NCBI RefSeq assembly: GCF_008831285.2
Contig: NC_045147.1
Location: forward strand, 3,622,001 to 3,682,000
Direction of reading: 5' to 3'
Length of the DNA stretch: 60,000 nucleotides
Source of the DNA: Nymphaea colorata
Taxonomy: Eukaryota > Streptophyta > Magnoliopsida > Nymphaeales > Nymphaeaceae
The notes below the pieces were generated by a model. The model was not told the origin of the DNA and did not search any database. It saw only the letters and a program-made list of their open reading frames with translations. Position 1 is the stretch's first letter. Each line of letters starts with the position of its first letter. The translations under genes were made by a program, and so were the position numbers. This document shows positions 33,846-46,138 of this stretch, one piece after another.

Positions 33846-35184
33846 TTTACAACAGACAACATTTTTGGTCCCCAAAAGATCCTATTATACACTAACTATT
33901 GAAATATAAAAAGCCAAGGTGAATAAATGTTGTCATATCATCACCGTATTAGTAGAGAATAAAAGAATAGAAAACAAAAAGGGAAGAAATTCTTCTTGTT
34001 ACTTTGGATCAACAATGAACGAATCAATGCATTCTATGTGTTGGGGTATGCTAACCCTAATTCTTTATCTCTTTCCCCATCAACTGAGAACTTGCATTGA
34101 CAAATTTGTATGCTCTCCCATTAAATAAATAACTCCCAAGCAGAAAAACATGATCATCCAAAATAAACTAGCTAGAATGAGTTATACAAACACCCAACTT
34201 CCAAAATACACACGAAATCCAAATTAAATGGCATACATAAAAGATCCCGAACCAAAAACAATAAGAAAAATAGGAGAGAGTGAAAGAGAAAATGACCAAT
34301 GGGGTCAGGTCATTAGAGAGACCAGAGGGTTGAGGGCCAAGACATTGAAAGGATTAGGCTTCACTAGGCAGACATGAGAGCTTCAGGGTCACGTGAAATG
34401 GCTTTCACTTGGTTTTGCACAGAAAAATTTCATTGTTCTCTGACACTCAACAATGGAGCACCAAAGCTCTTGGCATTGGCACTACACAACCTTAACAATT
34501 GTTGTAGAGGCTTGAGGTGCTAGGCCATTAAACACTAGAGATGTTACACTGGACCAAACGATCAAAAAGCACCAATCCGCTCAAGCTATGGTGCTTTTGA
34601 AGGCTATGGCAAAGGGCTAATAGGCACCCCTCACCTGTAGGACTAGGCACTCCCACAACAACCTTGTTGAATTGGTGCATACTAGAGCTGACCATATCTT
34701 AATGCCAAAGCTATGCTATTTTGTTGTAGTGACTTCTTGAACCCTAAAACTAAGATGAAAGCATAAATTGCCTCACAAGGCACTTAAAAGGTTAAATCGA
34801 AACCTCAGAAGCATGAAAATTTGTAGAAGCAAGGTAACACAAAAAAATGTGGATGAACAAAAAATGATACCCTAGTATAAAGAAACCAAGAAATGAATAT
34901 GTGATAGGATCGGGGAAAATAGAGATAGAAAGGTGTTGAGCAGTCACTGACACTGCCAAGACAGTAGCTTGAAAGATAACTTCTGCAGCTCTTTGAAGCA
35001 GATGTTGTAGAGGATAATGAAAGACAAACCAATGAAAGTGATGTTGGAATTTTGTTATAATTCAACACTTACTGCCAAGACGAATTTGAGGCAACTGAGG
35101 ACATTTTAGGTAAGATCAAATTCGCCCACAAGTTCACTATCTTCAAAAATAATTGCTGCCCATTTCATAAAGCCGATTTCATAC
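33846..35184. other. Noncoding stretch
   Basis: No gene is recognised. The 34260-34750 part is less AT-rich and has no long frame. The 34805-35068 minus-strand open frame is serine- and hydrophobic-rich and not convincing. A short minus-strand stretch at 35060-35160 (IIFEDSELVGEF) could continue the gene described next. Confidence 0.4.
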
Positions 35185-35981
35185 CTGAACAAGAAGAAAC
35201 CACAATGACTAAAGCTTGTGCATGACATGTAATCCAAATTTTAAGTAGCAATTGGTTTGTATGACTACCATGTAAACAATTCAATGGCAGCAAAGAAAGA
35301 TGACATCGATGATGTGGCTTTCTGAACATAGAATTTTGAACAAAAACAAGATCTACATAGTGAAGAGATTCAATGGATTCCAACAACACTTTTTTATTCT
35401 CTTCATCTTCAAAACTGGGACACCAAATTGTAGTAACTGCTTCTTTCAGTCCAGACTGATTCCACTTTGAGGAACATTCCTTCAGAAGGGTGATCATGTC
35501 TCCAGAGATTCCCTTGTTCAGTAGAAGCCATGGTTTGTATAGTTCACATGTTACCTTCAGCACCTCTAAGATTCTACAAACTTTCTCCAAGGGAGAGAAA
35601 ATATCTCATGGCTATGCCAATGACAAAATTTATCAATAACAATATCGGCTAACAGATGCAATTAAAACATTGTAAGGACCAACTCCTTGGGACGTTCAAA
35701 GCCATTTATCTAAGTTTAAAATAAATCAGAGCTTTCCATTCTCAAGCTCAACAGACTTGACTTACCTTGGGTATCACGAGGATTGCTTTATCCACCTCAT
35801 TCTCCTGAGCTCTCCTCCAAATGAAAGCTCCATGATGTAGTTCTTTGCTACATGTGAAAATGATCTTAGACCAGACACTTACATAAGCAAACTGCTTGTG
35901 GACAGTTGCCAAGGTCATGATACATAGCATTGAGTTGGTATGCTTAAATAGTGCCAATGCCGAACTCAAAGTATATTTTGC
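35185..35981 (-). CDS. Two putative exons of an unrecognised protein
   Basis: The upstream exon (35766-35981, 216 nt) has a good acceptor (tatatcag) and a consensus GGTAAGT donor, and is open throughout. It includes KHTNSMLCIMTLATVHKQF and FIWRRAQENEVDKAI. The downstream exon (35185-35584) starts after a ctctcccttggag acceptor in the matching phase, stays open for about 133 codons (LYKPWLLLNKGISGDMITLL, FEDEENKKVLLESIESLH) and ends at a CAG/GTATGA donor. The intron between them is 181 nt. The composition is that of an ordinary soluble helical protein rather than a chance frame. Exons farther 5' and 3' could not be assigned, and no motif was recognised. It could be a real gene, a gene relic, or part of a transposon. 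Confidence 0.4.
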
Positions 35982-37389
35982 CTGATATAACCATCAAGAA
36001 TAGAAATTCATTCAGCAACTTTAAGGTATTCAATAATCTTGGTTTGGCATCACAATAATTGCAAGAATACTTACAATACTGAAATCTGCTGCAATTTTTC
36101 TTTTGGAAAAATGTAAATTATTAGTAACAGAAATACATTCAGCATTAAGTTTCTTTAGATCAACATCATGTCTAGATAAATTCATCTACATAAAAATATG
36201 TGCTCCATCTACATATTGTTTGCAGATCTGGCTATGCAGGTAAATGCATATTCTTACCTGGCCTCCATCAGCATAATGTATGCAAAACCCTAGCTATACC
36301 AGGATCCACATAGCACCTAACTTCAATTCTGATTCTTCTTCTACTTCCCACTTCCAGTTCTAGGTACAGCAACTAGAATGGCAAGTTTAAAAATAAAAAA
36401 TTTTAGGGCATAATCTGTAGGGGTCTGCATAACCCAAAAAACAAAGATAAGTCAAATCTGTAGGGGTCTGCATAACCCAAAAAATCTAGGGCATAATCTA
36501 AGAATGTGTTTCAAGACATGATGTTAGCGGAATTCATTCTTCCAATTCTCGTCTAGAGCCAGACCAATAAATTTTCCATGTTAATCAACACAAATACCAA
36601 CAAGCTTAAACCAAAACAGATTATTCTGAAAAGCAGCAATGAACTCCTTGTGTACGTTGATCTTAGATTGTATAGTTTAACTCAGTACCTAGTGCAAAAC
36701 AGACACCACTTTTTTGGTTCACCAAAGAAGTCTGCTCTTACCTTTGATGTTCTGGCAATAAGCATACACAACGAAAATATTGAACTATAAACCATTTCAA
36801 CTGAAGGTTGGAAGAAGATTTAACTTTACCAAATGTGTAGAGGTAGCAATATGGTACTGTCACTAAAAAAAAGAGAGTAGAAATTGAAACACAAATTCTT
36901 AAAAATCATCAAATACCTCTAGCATAAGGGACACTTGCTTCATGTGCATGTGGTCATAGCCAAAGTGAAGAGAGCATTTAAGGTTTTGAAGTTCTTTTAG
37001 TTATAACAACAGATTCACAAACAACACAAACTACTATCCATTCAGTCATAAGTGCTTCAAGAGTTCGCATGAGTTCAAAAGAATATGAGTTAAACTATTT
37101 CTGTACATGTTCATCCAAAGAAACAAAAGTATTAATATGAAAGATTAATGAAAACTGCTATGAAAGTTTATCATTCATCTATTTATACTTGTGTATCAAA
37201 AAAATTTCCTTCATGATTTGCAACATATGAAAAAAAAATGAAACTTGATGCACCATGTATCTTGGTGCTTCAAAGCCCATTGTGTTGATGATGCAACTGC
37301 CAGGACAAAAAAGATAAATAATTTAATTAATATTAAAAGAACATTAGAAAACATGACATATGTAAATTACAAAACATAAATACCACGTT
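35982..37389. other. Noncoding stretch with a short direct repeat
   Basis: A nested repeat lies at 36404-36499: atctgtaggggtctgcataa(cccaaaaaa) occurs at 36412 and 36456, and both are bracketed by tagggcataatct (36404 and 36487). No gene is recognised. It may include introns of a minus-strand gene. Confidence 0.5.
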
Positions 37390-38740
37390 ACATGTCACCA
37401 CCAAAGGAGGTTGCTGGACATGTCTATCCATGAAATAAACCGAGCATGCAACTCATTCATTCTTCCAACTTGACCAGCCAAATTATTCATTTTATCGAGT
37501 TGAGAGTCTATTGATGTCAACGTTTGCTTTAATGCATTTACTTCTGCAGTTAACATTGCATTTTTTTTTAACTAGTTCAGATCATGTTGGAGCTGGACCA
37601 AACAAAATCTGATGAATGAATCCCTTAAGTCATCTATTTGTACATGACCATCATTTTCATTTCTCAAACTTTTTGATAAGAGTATTATCTTGAGAGGCAT
37701 CATCCCTGAACCCATTGGAAATGCTGAAATTTTTTCCACAATCCTACCCTATAAAAATGGTGTTTGCATGTGTATGCATTAGTTTGGAATTAACAAACAA
37801 CACAAACAACAATTTCAAGAACTTACAAGTATTTTACTCGTTTCTGCATTATGATAATCTTGTTTCTTGCTTGTATGAGTCATCACAAAAATGTCAGCCT
37901 ATGACGGTTCACTCTCACCCTCTTTCACCTGTACAACAAAAACGTAACACTAATTCATTTACTACGATAAATGACTAAATGCAAGAAGATTTTTTATTAA
38001 ACTAGATGATAATAAATTTAAAAAACTTTAGAAAGATAACTTCATTGTCCATTACTCACTTTTCCAACACAAAAACAAGCAAAACTCATTGTCCCCATTG
38101 TATGAGGGAACTTTTGCTTTGAACGACTGATAGTAATTATCACACTCCGTGCCTGCAATGACAATCACTAGATTTACAACATATACACAATTATTTTTTA
38201 AAAAATTCAATATAGCATGTGCCAACCTTTGAACTATGAGGATCAAAATGGCACATTAAGGTCGCCCATTGATTTGCAGGAATGTCACTTGGACAATGGC
38301 TTAAATGTTCTATCAATGTTTTTGTAATTTTTATATATTTTTCATATCTTAGATATCCCATTTCTCTACATTTTTAAGTAAGTCTTTATCACCCAAGGTT
38401 TTAGCAATTGATCGATCATGTACTACGTACTTTCAGTGTCATACTTGTCTACATCCAACAAATGATCTGTACAATAGTGCTATGTTAGTAACATCTAAAA
38501 TTTGAGTACATTTTCAAATAATTGAACTCTTATTTTACCTTAACATGCTGCCAAACATTGTCTTAGTAAGAATCTGGCAATATTTTCCAACCAAAATAGT
38601 GTAGTTGTGTCATCTCTGGATCTCATGCCGTCATCCCCATAAATGAACTCAAGTAATGTGCTTTGGTACCAATGGGCTGCCATTTGTTCAATTCTAAATA
38701 AAACTTTTCACTGGCCTACAAATGAAGAGTAACCAATGCA
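37390..38740 (-). pseudogene. Remnant resembling plant En/Spm-associated transposase (Transposase_24-like)
   Basis: Minus-strand reading from high to low coordinates gives, in broken frames, a KWQPIGTKAHYLSSFMG block (about 38620-38690) followed by LHYFGWKILP and NVWQHVK. This matches the GQPIG...Y..W..VP...IW layout of a plant protein family often linked to CACTA (En/Spm) elements. An NQWATLMCHF block (about 38250-38285) and a coiled-coil-like AEVNALKQTLTSIDSQLDKM (about 37480-37550) follow. Several stops interrupt it. No CACTA termini were found. The assignment rests on motif order only. Confidence 0.5.
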
Positions 38741-38879
38741 TAACTATTATCACCCCCAAATTTTTCCAGATGACTGTATTTCATTTTACTCAAACAAGAT
38801 TCTCAATTATTTCAACCATTTTTACAATGATTAGGATCTAATTTTGAACTCCAACCCCAAGCTGAACTCAAAACAGACT

Positions 38880-39180
38880 TCTGTATCTATATCAAAATCC
38901 AATTCATGACCAGTTGATCCAAAACGGATCCCTAGGCCTATATCTAAGTCCAAATGCAAAATTTAAATCCAAAAATCCAACTTTAGACCAAGATTTGGAT
39001 CTAAATCCAAGTCCTAGATCTAAAATACATAGCCAAGGCCCGTGACTTAACCCCACGAGCGAAGGTAAGCCCAAACTAGGAAATAGGACCCATAAAGTTG
39101 CTATCGGATTCAAATTATATTCAAAACCAAAGTTTGGATCCAAATCAAGAATTTCAACTCAAAATCCAAAGTCGATGCAA
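38880..39180. repeat. Low-complexity gatccaaatc-type region
   Basis: Irregular repetition of aaatccaa, gatctaaatccaa and similar words, with strong A/C bias on the plus strand. Open frames here are artefacts of this. Confidence 0.6.
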
Positions 39181-41034
39181 AAATAACAAATTTGGATACC
39201 ATCGAGTGCCATGCGCTCATGGACAGACCTTCCCTTTGTTTTGCATCTCAATTTTGCGCCATAAATTTGCTTGGCGCCTAAACTACCCATCCAATCCTTG
39301 ATCTGAGCGTTAAACCTCAAAGAATGCATTGGCACCCAAACAAACCCAATCCCAATCTAAAATGGGCCCCAAATCACTCAAAATGACTCTAATTATAACA
39401 AAAGACTATTTTTCCCTTTAAAATATGGATTTTAAAAAAATAATGTTTATGTTTTGCCTATGTGTGTGGACCCCTTTGAGGCCAGGGAGGTGACAGCCAT
39501 CTCTTATTGGTCCAAAATAAACCACTAATGGCGGCATTTCACCCTCACACGTGTGCCCAGCACGCTGCTTGGTGCTTGGCCAAGCAACACACAACCATGC
39601 TAGATGTGTTAGCACCAGGCACCAGCGCACCAGGCGCTATCACCTGGCAGTGCAAACACACCCAGCGTGCACCGGGGGAGGGCGTGCGCACTGCGTAGGC
39701 CCCTTTTGAGTAAAAAACCACCTCCCTTGGGGGCGGTTTTGGTCAGATGGGTGGGCATTAGCCCTGTCCACACCCCAAAAGGGGTGTTTACAGGATTAAG
39801 GGCCAATTCCACTTGGTGAAAACCTATTTTAAAAAAATAAAATGATTCAAAAATGTTTAAAATTTGCATGAAAATGTATTTAAGTTCAAAAAAATTTAAA
39901 TTTTGAGTTTTGACTCTAAAACTCTTTATAAATACCCTCACAATCTTCTCTATTGGGCAAGAGCTAACCCTTGGGGAATCTCTAGTGTTTTCTCATTTGA
40001 AGACCTAGAGTTTTTCCCCTAGTTCTCTCTTCATTTTTCTCTTCTTCTCTTCTTCTCTTCTTCCTCTTCTCCAACCTTGGGAGCAATTCTCCAACTTCCA
40101 CTTTCCTAGGAAGCATGAGGAGGCTTCTCGGAGTGACATCTTTATCACCTTGGAGCCCCATTCGAGGAAGCTTTAGGATCATCCGAAGTAGGAGATTTAT
40201 TTTCTAAAATCATTCTTATTAGAGATATGTAATCAATATTCCAATCCAATCTTTTTCTTTCTTTCTCCCTTCTTCATCTCCCCATGGTCATACAAGATAA
40301 CATTCAAATATCTTCTTCATATCCAAGAGCTATTCTTGAGTGCATCGAAAGCATAAGAATGTGCAATAAGGTTTCATTCTAGGATTGAAACATATTTCTC
40401 TCTTCTCTTGAATGTTGCTTTGTTTTGAGAAGTTCATGCATAGTTGATTGATTTTTTTTTATATATGAATGAAGGGGGAGAATGAGTACTTGGATCGGGA
40501 TTTCTTTATTATTATGTTGATTTTTGAGGTTGGGATTTTTTCAACCTAGAAAAACCTTTTACGAATGTGTACATGTTAAAATGCATTTTCATGATATTCT
40601 TACAACTAACTTTTCTCTTAATTACCCTATTAGGGATCCCAATGAGAGATTTCTTACGTTGTTCTCCATTTCAACTACTTGGTTTTCTTTTATACCCAAT
40701 GGTAGGAGGAATAGATTTTCTTATAATAGATGAAATGATTATTGTTTTATGCTCACATATAAAAATAATTTGGAATCATGATTTCAAAGGAATTTTGAAA
40801 ATAAGAGCTCTCTTCAATGAGGCCTTGAAGACTTATCTTAGGTTCTTGCATGAGTCCAAGTTTCTCTCTGGCCTACAAGAAAAATTGAAATTAGACATGC
40901 TTTAATTACCTTTAGATTTTAATTTTCATAAAATGCGTATGCGTATATACATGTTATATACGTATATATGCATATGAATCTCTCACTTTATCCTCATCTC
41001 TCTATGATTCAATGTCTTCCTTTATAAATTTTTA
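39181..41034. other. Noncoding stretch with LTR-like character
   Basis: The sequence contains a GC-rich patch (39510-39790) with repeated gcaccagg/cagcgc words. A TATA box tataaata at 39927-39934 follows, then a C/T-rich leader (40010-40070) and later a poly(A)-signal-like region. This order resembles the U3-R-U5 layout of a large Ty3/gypsy LTR, but neither LTR border, primer binding site nor partner LTR was found. Open frames of up to 112 codons at 40524-40905 lack motifs. Confidence 0.35.
39927..39934 (+). promoter_or_regulatory. TATA box candidate
   Basis: ctctTATAAATAccctc with a pyrimidine-rich start-like region about 25-35 bases downstream and no coding sequence after it. It is probably a retroelement promoter. 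Confidence 0.35.
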
Positions 41035-41138
41035 TATACATATATATATATATGAGCAAATATGTGCATTGCACTATTCTCTCTTTATAATCTTTTATCT
41101 CTCTCTTCAAATCAATATCTTCTTTTGCGAACTTTCGA

Positions 41139-41197
<59 letters not shown>

Positions 41198-41220
41198 TAT
41201 GTATATGTATATATATTTCT
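41035..41220. repeat. (AT)n microsatellites
   Basis: A short AT run at about 41036-41054 and a longer one at 41142-41218, separated by C/T-rich sequence. Confidence 0.97.
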
Positions 41221-42059
41221 CTATTTCTCTCTATATTGCAATATTTCTCTCCCTATAATCTTCATCTTCTTCTCTCTTTCTTTAAAATCTTCTTTTCTCT
41301 CTCCCTATTCCTCTTGGATTAAAATCTTTTCATTTCTTTTTTCATTCTTTCGAATATTCCTTTCCCAAGATCTAAGATTTTAAATTTTCATTTATGGACT
41401 TTACCTAGTCCAAAACTCAAGTAATGACCCAATGTTGCAATCATATTTGATGGTCTACAACCCCATTTCACTTTCAACTTTTTTTTCCTCTTCATGAGAA
41501 TATCTAGGATGAGTGTGCAAATAAATCTAAATGTGTATGATACCCTTAGATGAATGATATGGTAAGAATAAATAATTTGCTTTCAATCATATAGAGTCAA
41601 TGCATTCATATATTCTAATTCAATTGTGGAATTTACAAATGATCATAAGCACCTCTCTAAAAGAACTTAAGCACGATGAGGTGGAGTTCTAGCTAGATAG
41701 TAACCAAATTAGAGCAAAATCTAACCTACTTAAGTTCTTACTAGTACACTAAATCGACTTCAAAAAGTGATCTTCAAAATACTCACATTATCTTCTAAAG
41801 GTTTCTGAATGATATTTGTAAAGATTTCCCAACTGAAAATCTCCCAAATCAAAAATGGTTTATACTCTCAAACGATTTTTCAAAACTTTCTCAAAAATTT
41901 GAAACATCAAATCTTTCAACATTTTCTCCAAACACCACACTACATTTAGAATGAAAAAATGTTTAAGCAAAAACAAAATGCATCAAGAATAAGCATAGCC
42001 CTTGGATTAGTTACCTCAGGTAAAGGCGCTCAAAATTATCAATCCTCATATTGATGGGT
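41221..42059. other. Noncoding stretch
   Basis: Pyrimidine-rich at the left, then AT-rich. No gene or repeat is recognised. Confidence 0.5.
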
Positions 42060-42330
42060 GAATCCCTTTTTTCGACCCTCTGCTTCGAGATGGAGGGTTT
42101 CAGAAACCAAAGATAACCCTCTACCTTGAGGCAGAGAGTTTACTCTGAAACGCTCTCAGGCGGATGGTTTCACAGTTTAGAGAAAATCCTCTACCTCAAG
42201 GCAAAAGGTTTCCTCTAACATGTGCCTCAAGGCAAAGGGTTGAAAGAGTTTATTTGAAACTTTCTCTTCGAGGTGGAGGATTTTTCAGAAAAAACCCTCT
42301 GCCTTGAGGCAGAGAGTTTTTGTGTTAAGG
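42060..42330. repeat. Cluster of short hairpin-forming repeats
   Basis: The word ccctctgccttgaggcagag, whose CTCTGCCT and AGGCAGAG arms are perfect inverted repeats, occurs in several intact or altered forms (near 42072, 42118, 42190, 42215, 42270 and 42296). They are separated by gtttcctctraaac-like spacers. No reading frame runs through the cluster. Confidence 0.7.
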
Positions 42331-42835
42331 TAGCTCACCTTGAGAAAATGTATGTATGTGTGTGTATATATATAAGTTCAAGTCCGACTAATGAGTGAGT
42401 TTTCTCAAAATTGGTGATTTTCAATATTTTGTAACTCACTTTCCAGTAACATTTCTCAATTTTTTTGTTTCCATCAAAATTTTGATTTTAGAAAGTTTTA
42501 ATTCATGCACAGAGGTAATCTCTTGAGCAGTATACCAATTTATGATCGAGAGCTTTTCTTTTGTTAGGAACCTCTAAGAATTTCTACTTTGGCTTCATCA
42601 CTGTGCCATGTCTACATCAAGATATATCTTTATTTACCTGAAAGGAATTTTGAAACCTTCAATATGAGCAATGAGGAAAAGCTCAATGAAGTTGAGAAAG
42701 GATATTACATTGACTTTGACAATCAGGCATATGAAAGGGTTCAACAATGGAATAATATGAGAAGAAACCCTCATATTCTATAAGATTCTGAGAGGATATC
42801 AAAAAAATAAAAGCACCTAGAAAGGGAGGGACTAG

Positions 42836-43340
42836 CGGTTTTCTCTACTGTCATTGAGCTGAAGATGATAGAATGAGGTTCCTTTAGACCTACCTCAAAA
42901 GTGCTAAAAAGAAAAAGAAAAAAGGGAAGGGAGCACCCAGTGGGAGGGGGGGATTTCTGTACTATCACTGATCTCAAGGTGATGGAATGGGTTTCCACAT
43001 GGGTGAATTTCTCTACTGTTACTAAGCTGAAGGTGATAGAATGAGTTTCCTCTACGCAAACCTCAAAGTGCTTACTAAAAAAAAAAAACATATGGGGGCA
43101 CCAAGAGGGAGGATTTCTATACTATCCTTGAGCTGAAGGAGATGGAATGAGCTTCCTCTTTGGGGAATTTCTCTATTGTCACTAATCTGAAGGTGATGGA
43201 ATGAGCTTTCTCCAAGCAAACCTCAAAAGTGCTAAAAAAAAATGCATCAAGAGGGGGGGAATTTCTCTACTGTCACTAAGCTGAAGGTGATCGAATGGTC
43301 TTTCCTTCAAGCAAACCTCATAAGTGCAAAAAGAAGAAGG
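42836..43340. repeat. Minisatellite with ctgaaggtgatggaatgag core
   Basis: About six diverged units share atttctctactgtcact.agctgaaggtgatggaatgagttcctc and often aagcaaacctcaaaagtgctaaaaaa. They start near 42836, 42950, 43008, 43110, 43166 and 43260. Spacing alternates between about 60 and 100-115 bases, so the basic unit may itself be a dimer. Several poly(A) runs and a cacc(a)agagggagg element lie between units. Confidence 0.8.
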
Positions 43341-45754
43341 AAAAAAAGGATACTTGTCAAGAATTATAAAGTTATGGAGGCCAAAATCTCAAGTATCAAT
43401 TGCAAAAATCTTTTACACATGCGAGATTCCAAGTCAATGTTTACTCTTTTTTTGTGCTTTTCTATGAGGCTGAGAATTACTCCTCTATGTTCATGTCCTA
43501 TAGATGTAAAGATGTCCCTTCAAGAAGCTTGATATCATTGCCTTGAGGTAGATCTTAACACTCATGAATATTTTGGGTAAAAGAGAATATATCTCCTACA
43601 CACAAACATGTGCACTCACAAAGCTCAAGTTGAAATTCTTAGAGATTCTGGTAAATAAAGTTGTGATCAAATTGACATATTGCTTAGCTTTTGCTCTTGA
43701 AAAAGTGTAAGCAAAGTTCTCAAACAAAATTCATCCCCCTAGTGTTATTGTTGCATCGAACTATTTTCTCCACAATTAGTCCTTGCTGTCTCACCAAAGT
43801 AGGATCTTCTTATTAGAGTATTAAATTATAACATTCATTTAAATCAATGACAACACCTGATGCTTGAAGGGATCCTTGGTGAGAAGCAACCATGTGTTTT
43901 CTACTTCAAGCAAAAATGCTTTCTTTGGAGGTTTGAGGGGAATGGAAGAGAGATGGCCAATTAGTTTGGTAGGACATCTTCTCAGTTTAGGAGGTGCAGG
44001 AAAGAAATCTTTTTTTTTTTTACTTCCCTTCCTTTTCTTAACTTCTCTTATGGCAGATTGAAATTAGTGGAGTTTGGTTTAGTTTGGAATTAAATTTAGG
44101 CGATCGGGTTTGTTGGGAAAGGGAACATTTTCTTGGGTGATTTCTCCATTTTTTGTTTGTGAAGAGTCTACATGGTTTAAGTAGAGGGTTAACTGCCAAA
44201 AAACTTCTCAAGTTTAGGCCTCCCTCTCTTTCTCTCCCTTTCTCACTCTCTCTTTTTCTCCATGGTAGTGATTTCCCTCTTCAGGTAAGTATTGTTCTCT
44301 TGTCATATTCAATTATTTTTTTTTTGTAGGAAAGTTTTATCATCTTAATTATTTTTTTGATGTGCATTTATGCTTCTTCACATTACTTGCCATGTTCATC
44401 TCTCTTTCTCTCCTTCCAACCAGAAAATCTCTTCTTTTCAGCATATGGGTGCTGGTCTTTAAGGTGGTGAGTATTCTTTGTTATCATGTCCACATATTGT
44501 TCAGCTAGTTTGTGTTTCCACTTGTTTAATATTGAGGCAACATTAATTGCTAGGCACTTATTGGTTTCCCTCGAGTGACAATGAAAAAGTAAATATTACA
44601 ACATGGGATCTAGGTAAATCTAGAATTTATAAACATTTCAAGAAAACCCTAAAAATGGTTTTACACCTCTTAAAAGGTCCAACCATGGGTGGAAACCTAG
44701 TCTTCTTTTCAATACTGTTTTTGGATCATCATAAATTTCATTTTGTTCTGTTCTTCTCGGTGGACAAGATTTGTGTGTTTCACAATTCACATACACACAT
44801 AAAAGATCACGTAATAGTGTTCTAGTGGGCAAAATGCTTTATATGCTCCCTGCTGCCAAGGTGTATGCCTAGCTCTGTCTTCAAACACTGTTTTATGGTG
44901 CTCAGGTGAGACCTTCAAGGTACATGCATGCACCATCACAATCATCTCTTTTTTCTGTTTTCACTGTTCATGCTTATCTTACCTTGCTGCCAAGGTTTAT
45001 GCCTAGCTCTATCCTCAAACACTTGAAGACACTAGTTGTATGCTAAAGTGTATGCCTATATAGGGCCTAGATGAGGTCTTCAAGATAGCAGCACGATCAC
45101 AATTATCTTTCTTTTGTTTTCTCTGTTCAAACTTATCTTTTCTTTTTTAATTCTAGCGGTGGGGCCTATCAATGTATGCCTTGTGCAATAAAATTAAATT
45201 TGGGTTTGATTCTTGGTTTTGTTGTGTGAAAATTAGGCCACAACATTTATTGATTTTTTGAACTTTCAGTTATTTTTGATAGATTTTTAAGCTATTCCAT
45301 GTTTTTGTTTCTCTCGAACCAAAATTCTGAAAACCAAGCTCAATTCTCTTTTTTTTAATTCAATCTATTACTGAGATTTTTCAATTCTACTTTTCTGAGT
45401 GTTTTGTCAAATTTTATAGTTTATATTCTTTTTATACTGAGGAAAATTTCTAGCTAGTGAAGCTCAACCAAACATGAAAAGTTGTGAAGAAAGAGATTAG
45501 GAGCATTTTATCATTTCTTTCTATAATTCAATATACGAGTGCATGAAAAAGGACATTTTTAAGTTGAAGACTCATCTAGAAGCCAACATGAGCCATTAAT
45601 CATGTATCCTGTTTGACATATGGATATATCCGACATTTTGTATGCATTGTATTTTCATACTGAGGAAAATTGCCAGCCAATGAAAACCAAGAGGTTGTGA
45701 AGAAAGGATTAGGAGCATTTTATCATTTTTTCCTGTGTATTATTCCTATTGCAG
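43341..45754. other. Noncoding stretch, possible 5' part of a gene
   Basis: No gene is recognised. Two places look like leader exons: a C/T-rich block ending ctcttcag/gtaagtatt at about 44285, and ttcttttcag/catatgggtgctgg near 44443. Together with the exons at 45755-46138 they could belong to a plus-strand gene, but no continuous frame was found. A cacc/tgctgccaagg.ttatgcctagctct repeat is at 44850 and 44990. Confidence 0.35.
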
Positions 45755-46138
45755 TTGCTTTGCAGGAGGTACTATTGAAATTTCCTGGGAAATGGAAGGA
45801 ATCTGAATATTTAGGTGGTTATTTATTCCTGTTGGTGGTATTTCTTACTACTTACAGCACCATCGAGGTGATTATTTTGCTTATTCATTTCCTTGCATTT
45901 AAATGATGTATCTTGGTGTTGTTTTACCTATGGTTTTTCAAGCAATTTTTTTTTGTCCTCTTCATATTACATAATTTGTCTACAAATCTAATGACCTGAA
46001 GATGCATTGCAACCTGACACATATGGCAGCCAATCCATTTCTTTATTTTTTTTATGCTCTTAGCATGTGCACTGTTCTCAAAGACTTGGATTAGAAGTAT
46101 CTAGCTCCTCTGCTAGGGATGTTGGCAAGCAGTTGATG
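45755..46138 (+). CDS. Two putative exons of an unrecognised protein
   Basis: The exon at 45755-45867 follows a strong acceptor (ttattcctattgcag) and ends at CATCGAG/GTGATT. It reads EVLLKFPGKWKESEYLGGYL then FLLVVFLTTYSTIE. The exon at 46064-46138 follows tttttttatgctcttag, keeps phase 0, reads HVHCSQRLGLEVSSSSARDV then GKQLM and ends at ATG/GTAAAT. Compatible phases, clean borders and protein-like composition support a real gene or gene relic, but no neighbouring exons could be linked and the family is not recognised. Confidence 0.4.

Noticed and set aside
39418-39941. Overlapping frames on both strands of 63-110 codons
   Set aside because: They lie in a GC-rich patch with short gcaccagg repeats. 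No motif is present and the strands contradict each other.
38740-40450. Solo gypsy LTR
   Set aside because: TATA box and leader-like text are suggestive, but no TG..CA borders, target duplication or second LTR could be found, so it is reported only as LTR-like.
41012-41383. 123-codon plus-strand frame
   Set aside because: It is largely an AT microsatellite read as YIYIYI plus pyrimidine-rich DNA.
42060-43340. CRISPR-like array
   Set aside because: The repeats are irregular and diverged with no uniform spacers, and the organism is a plant.
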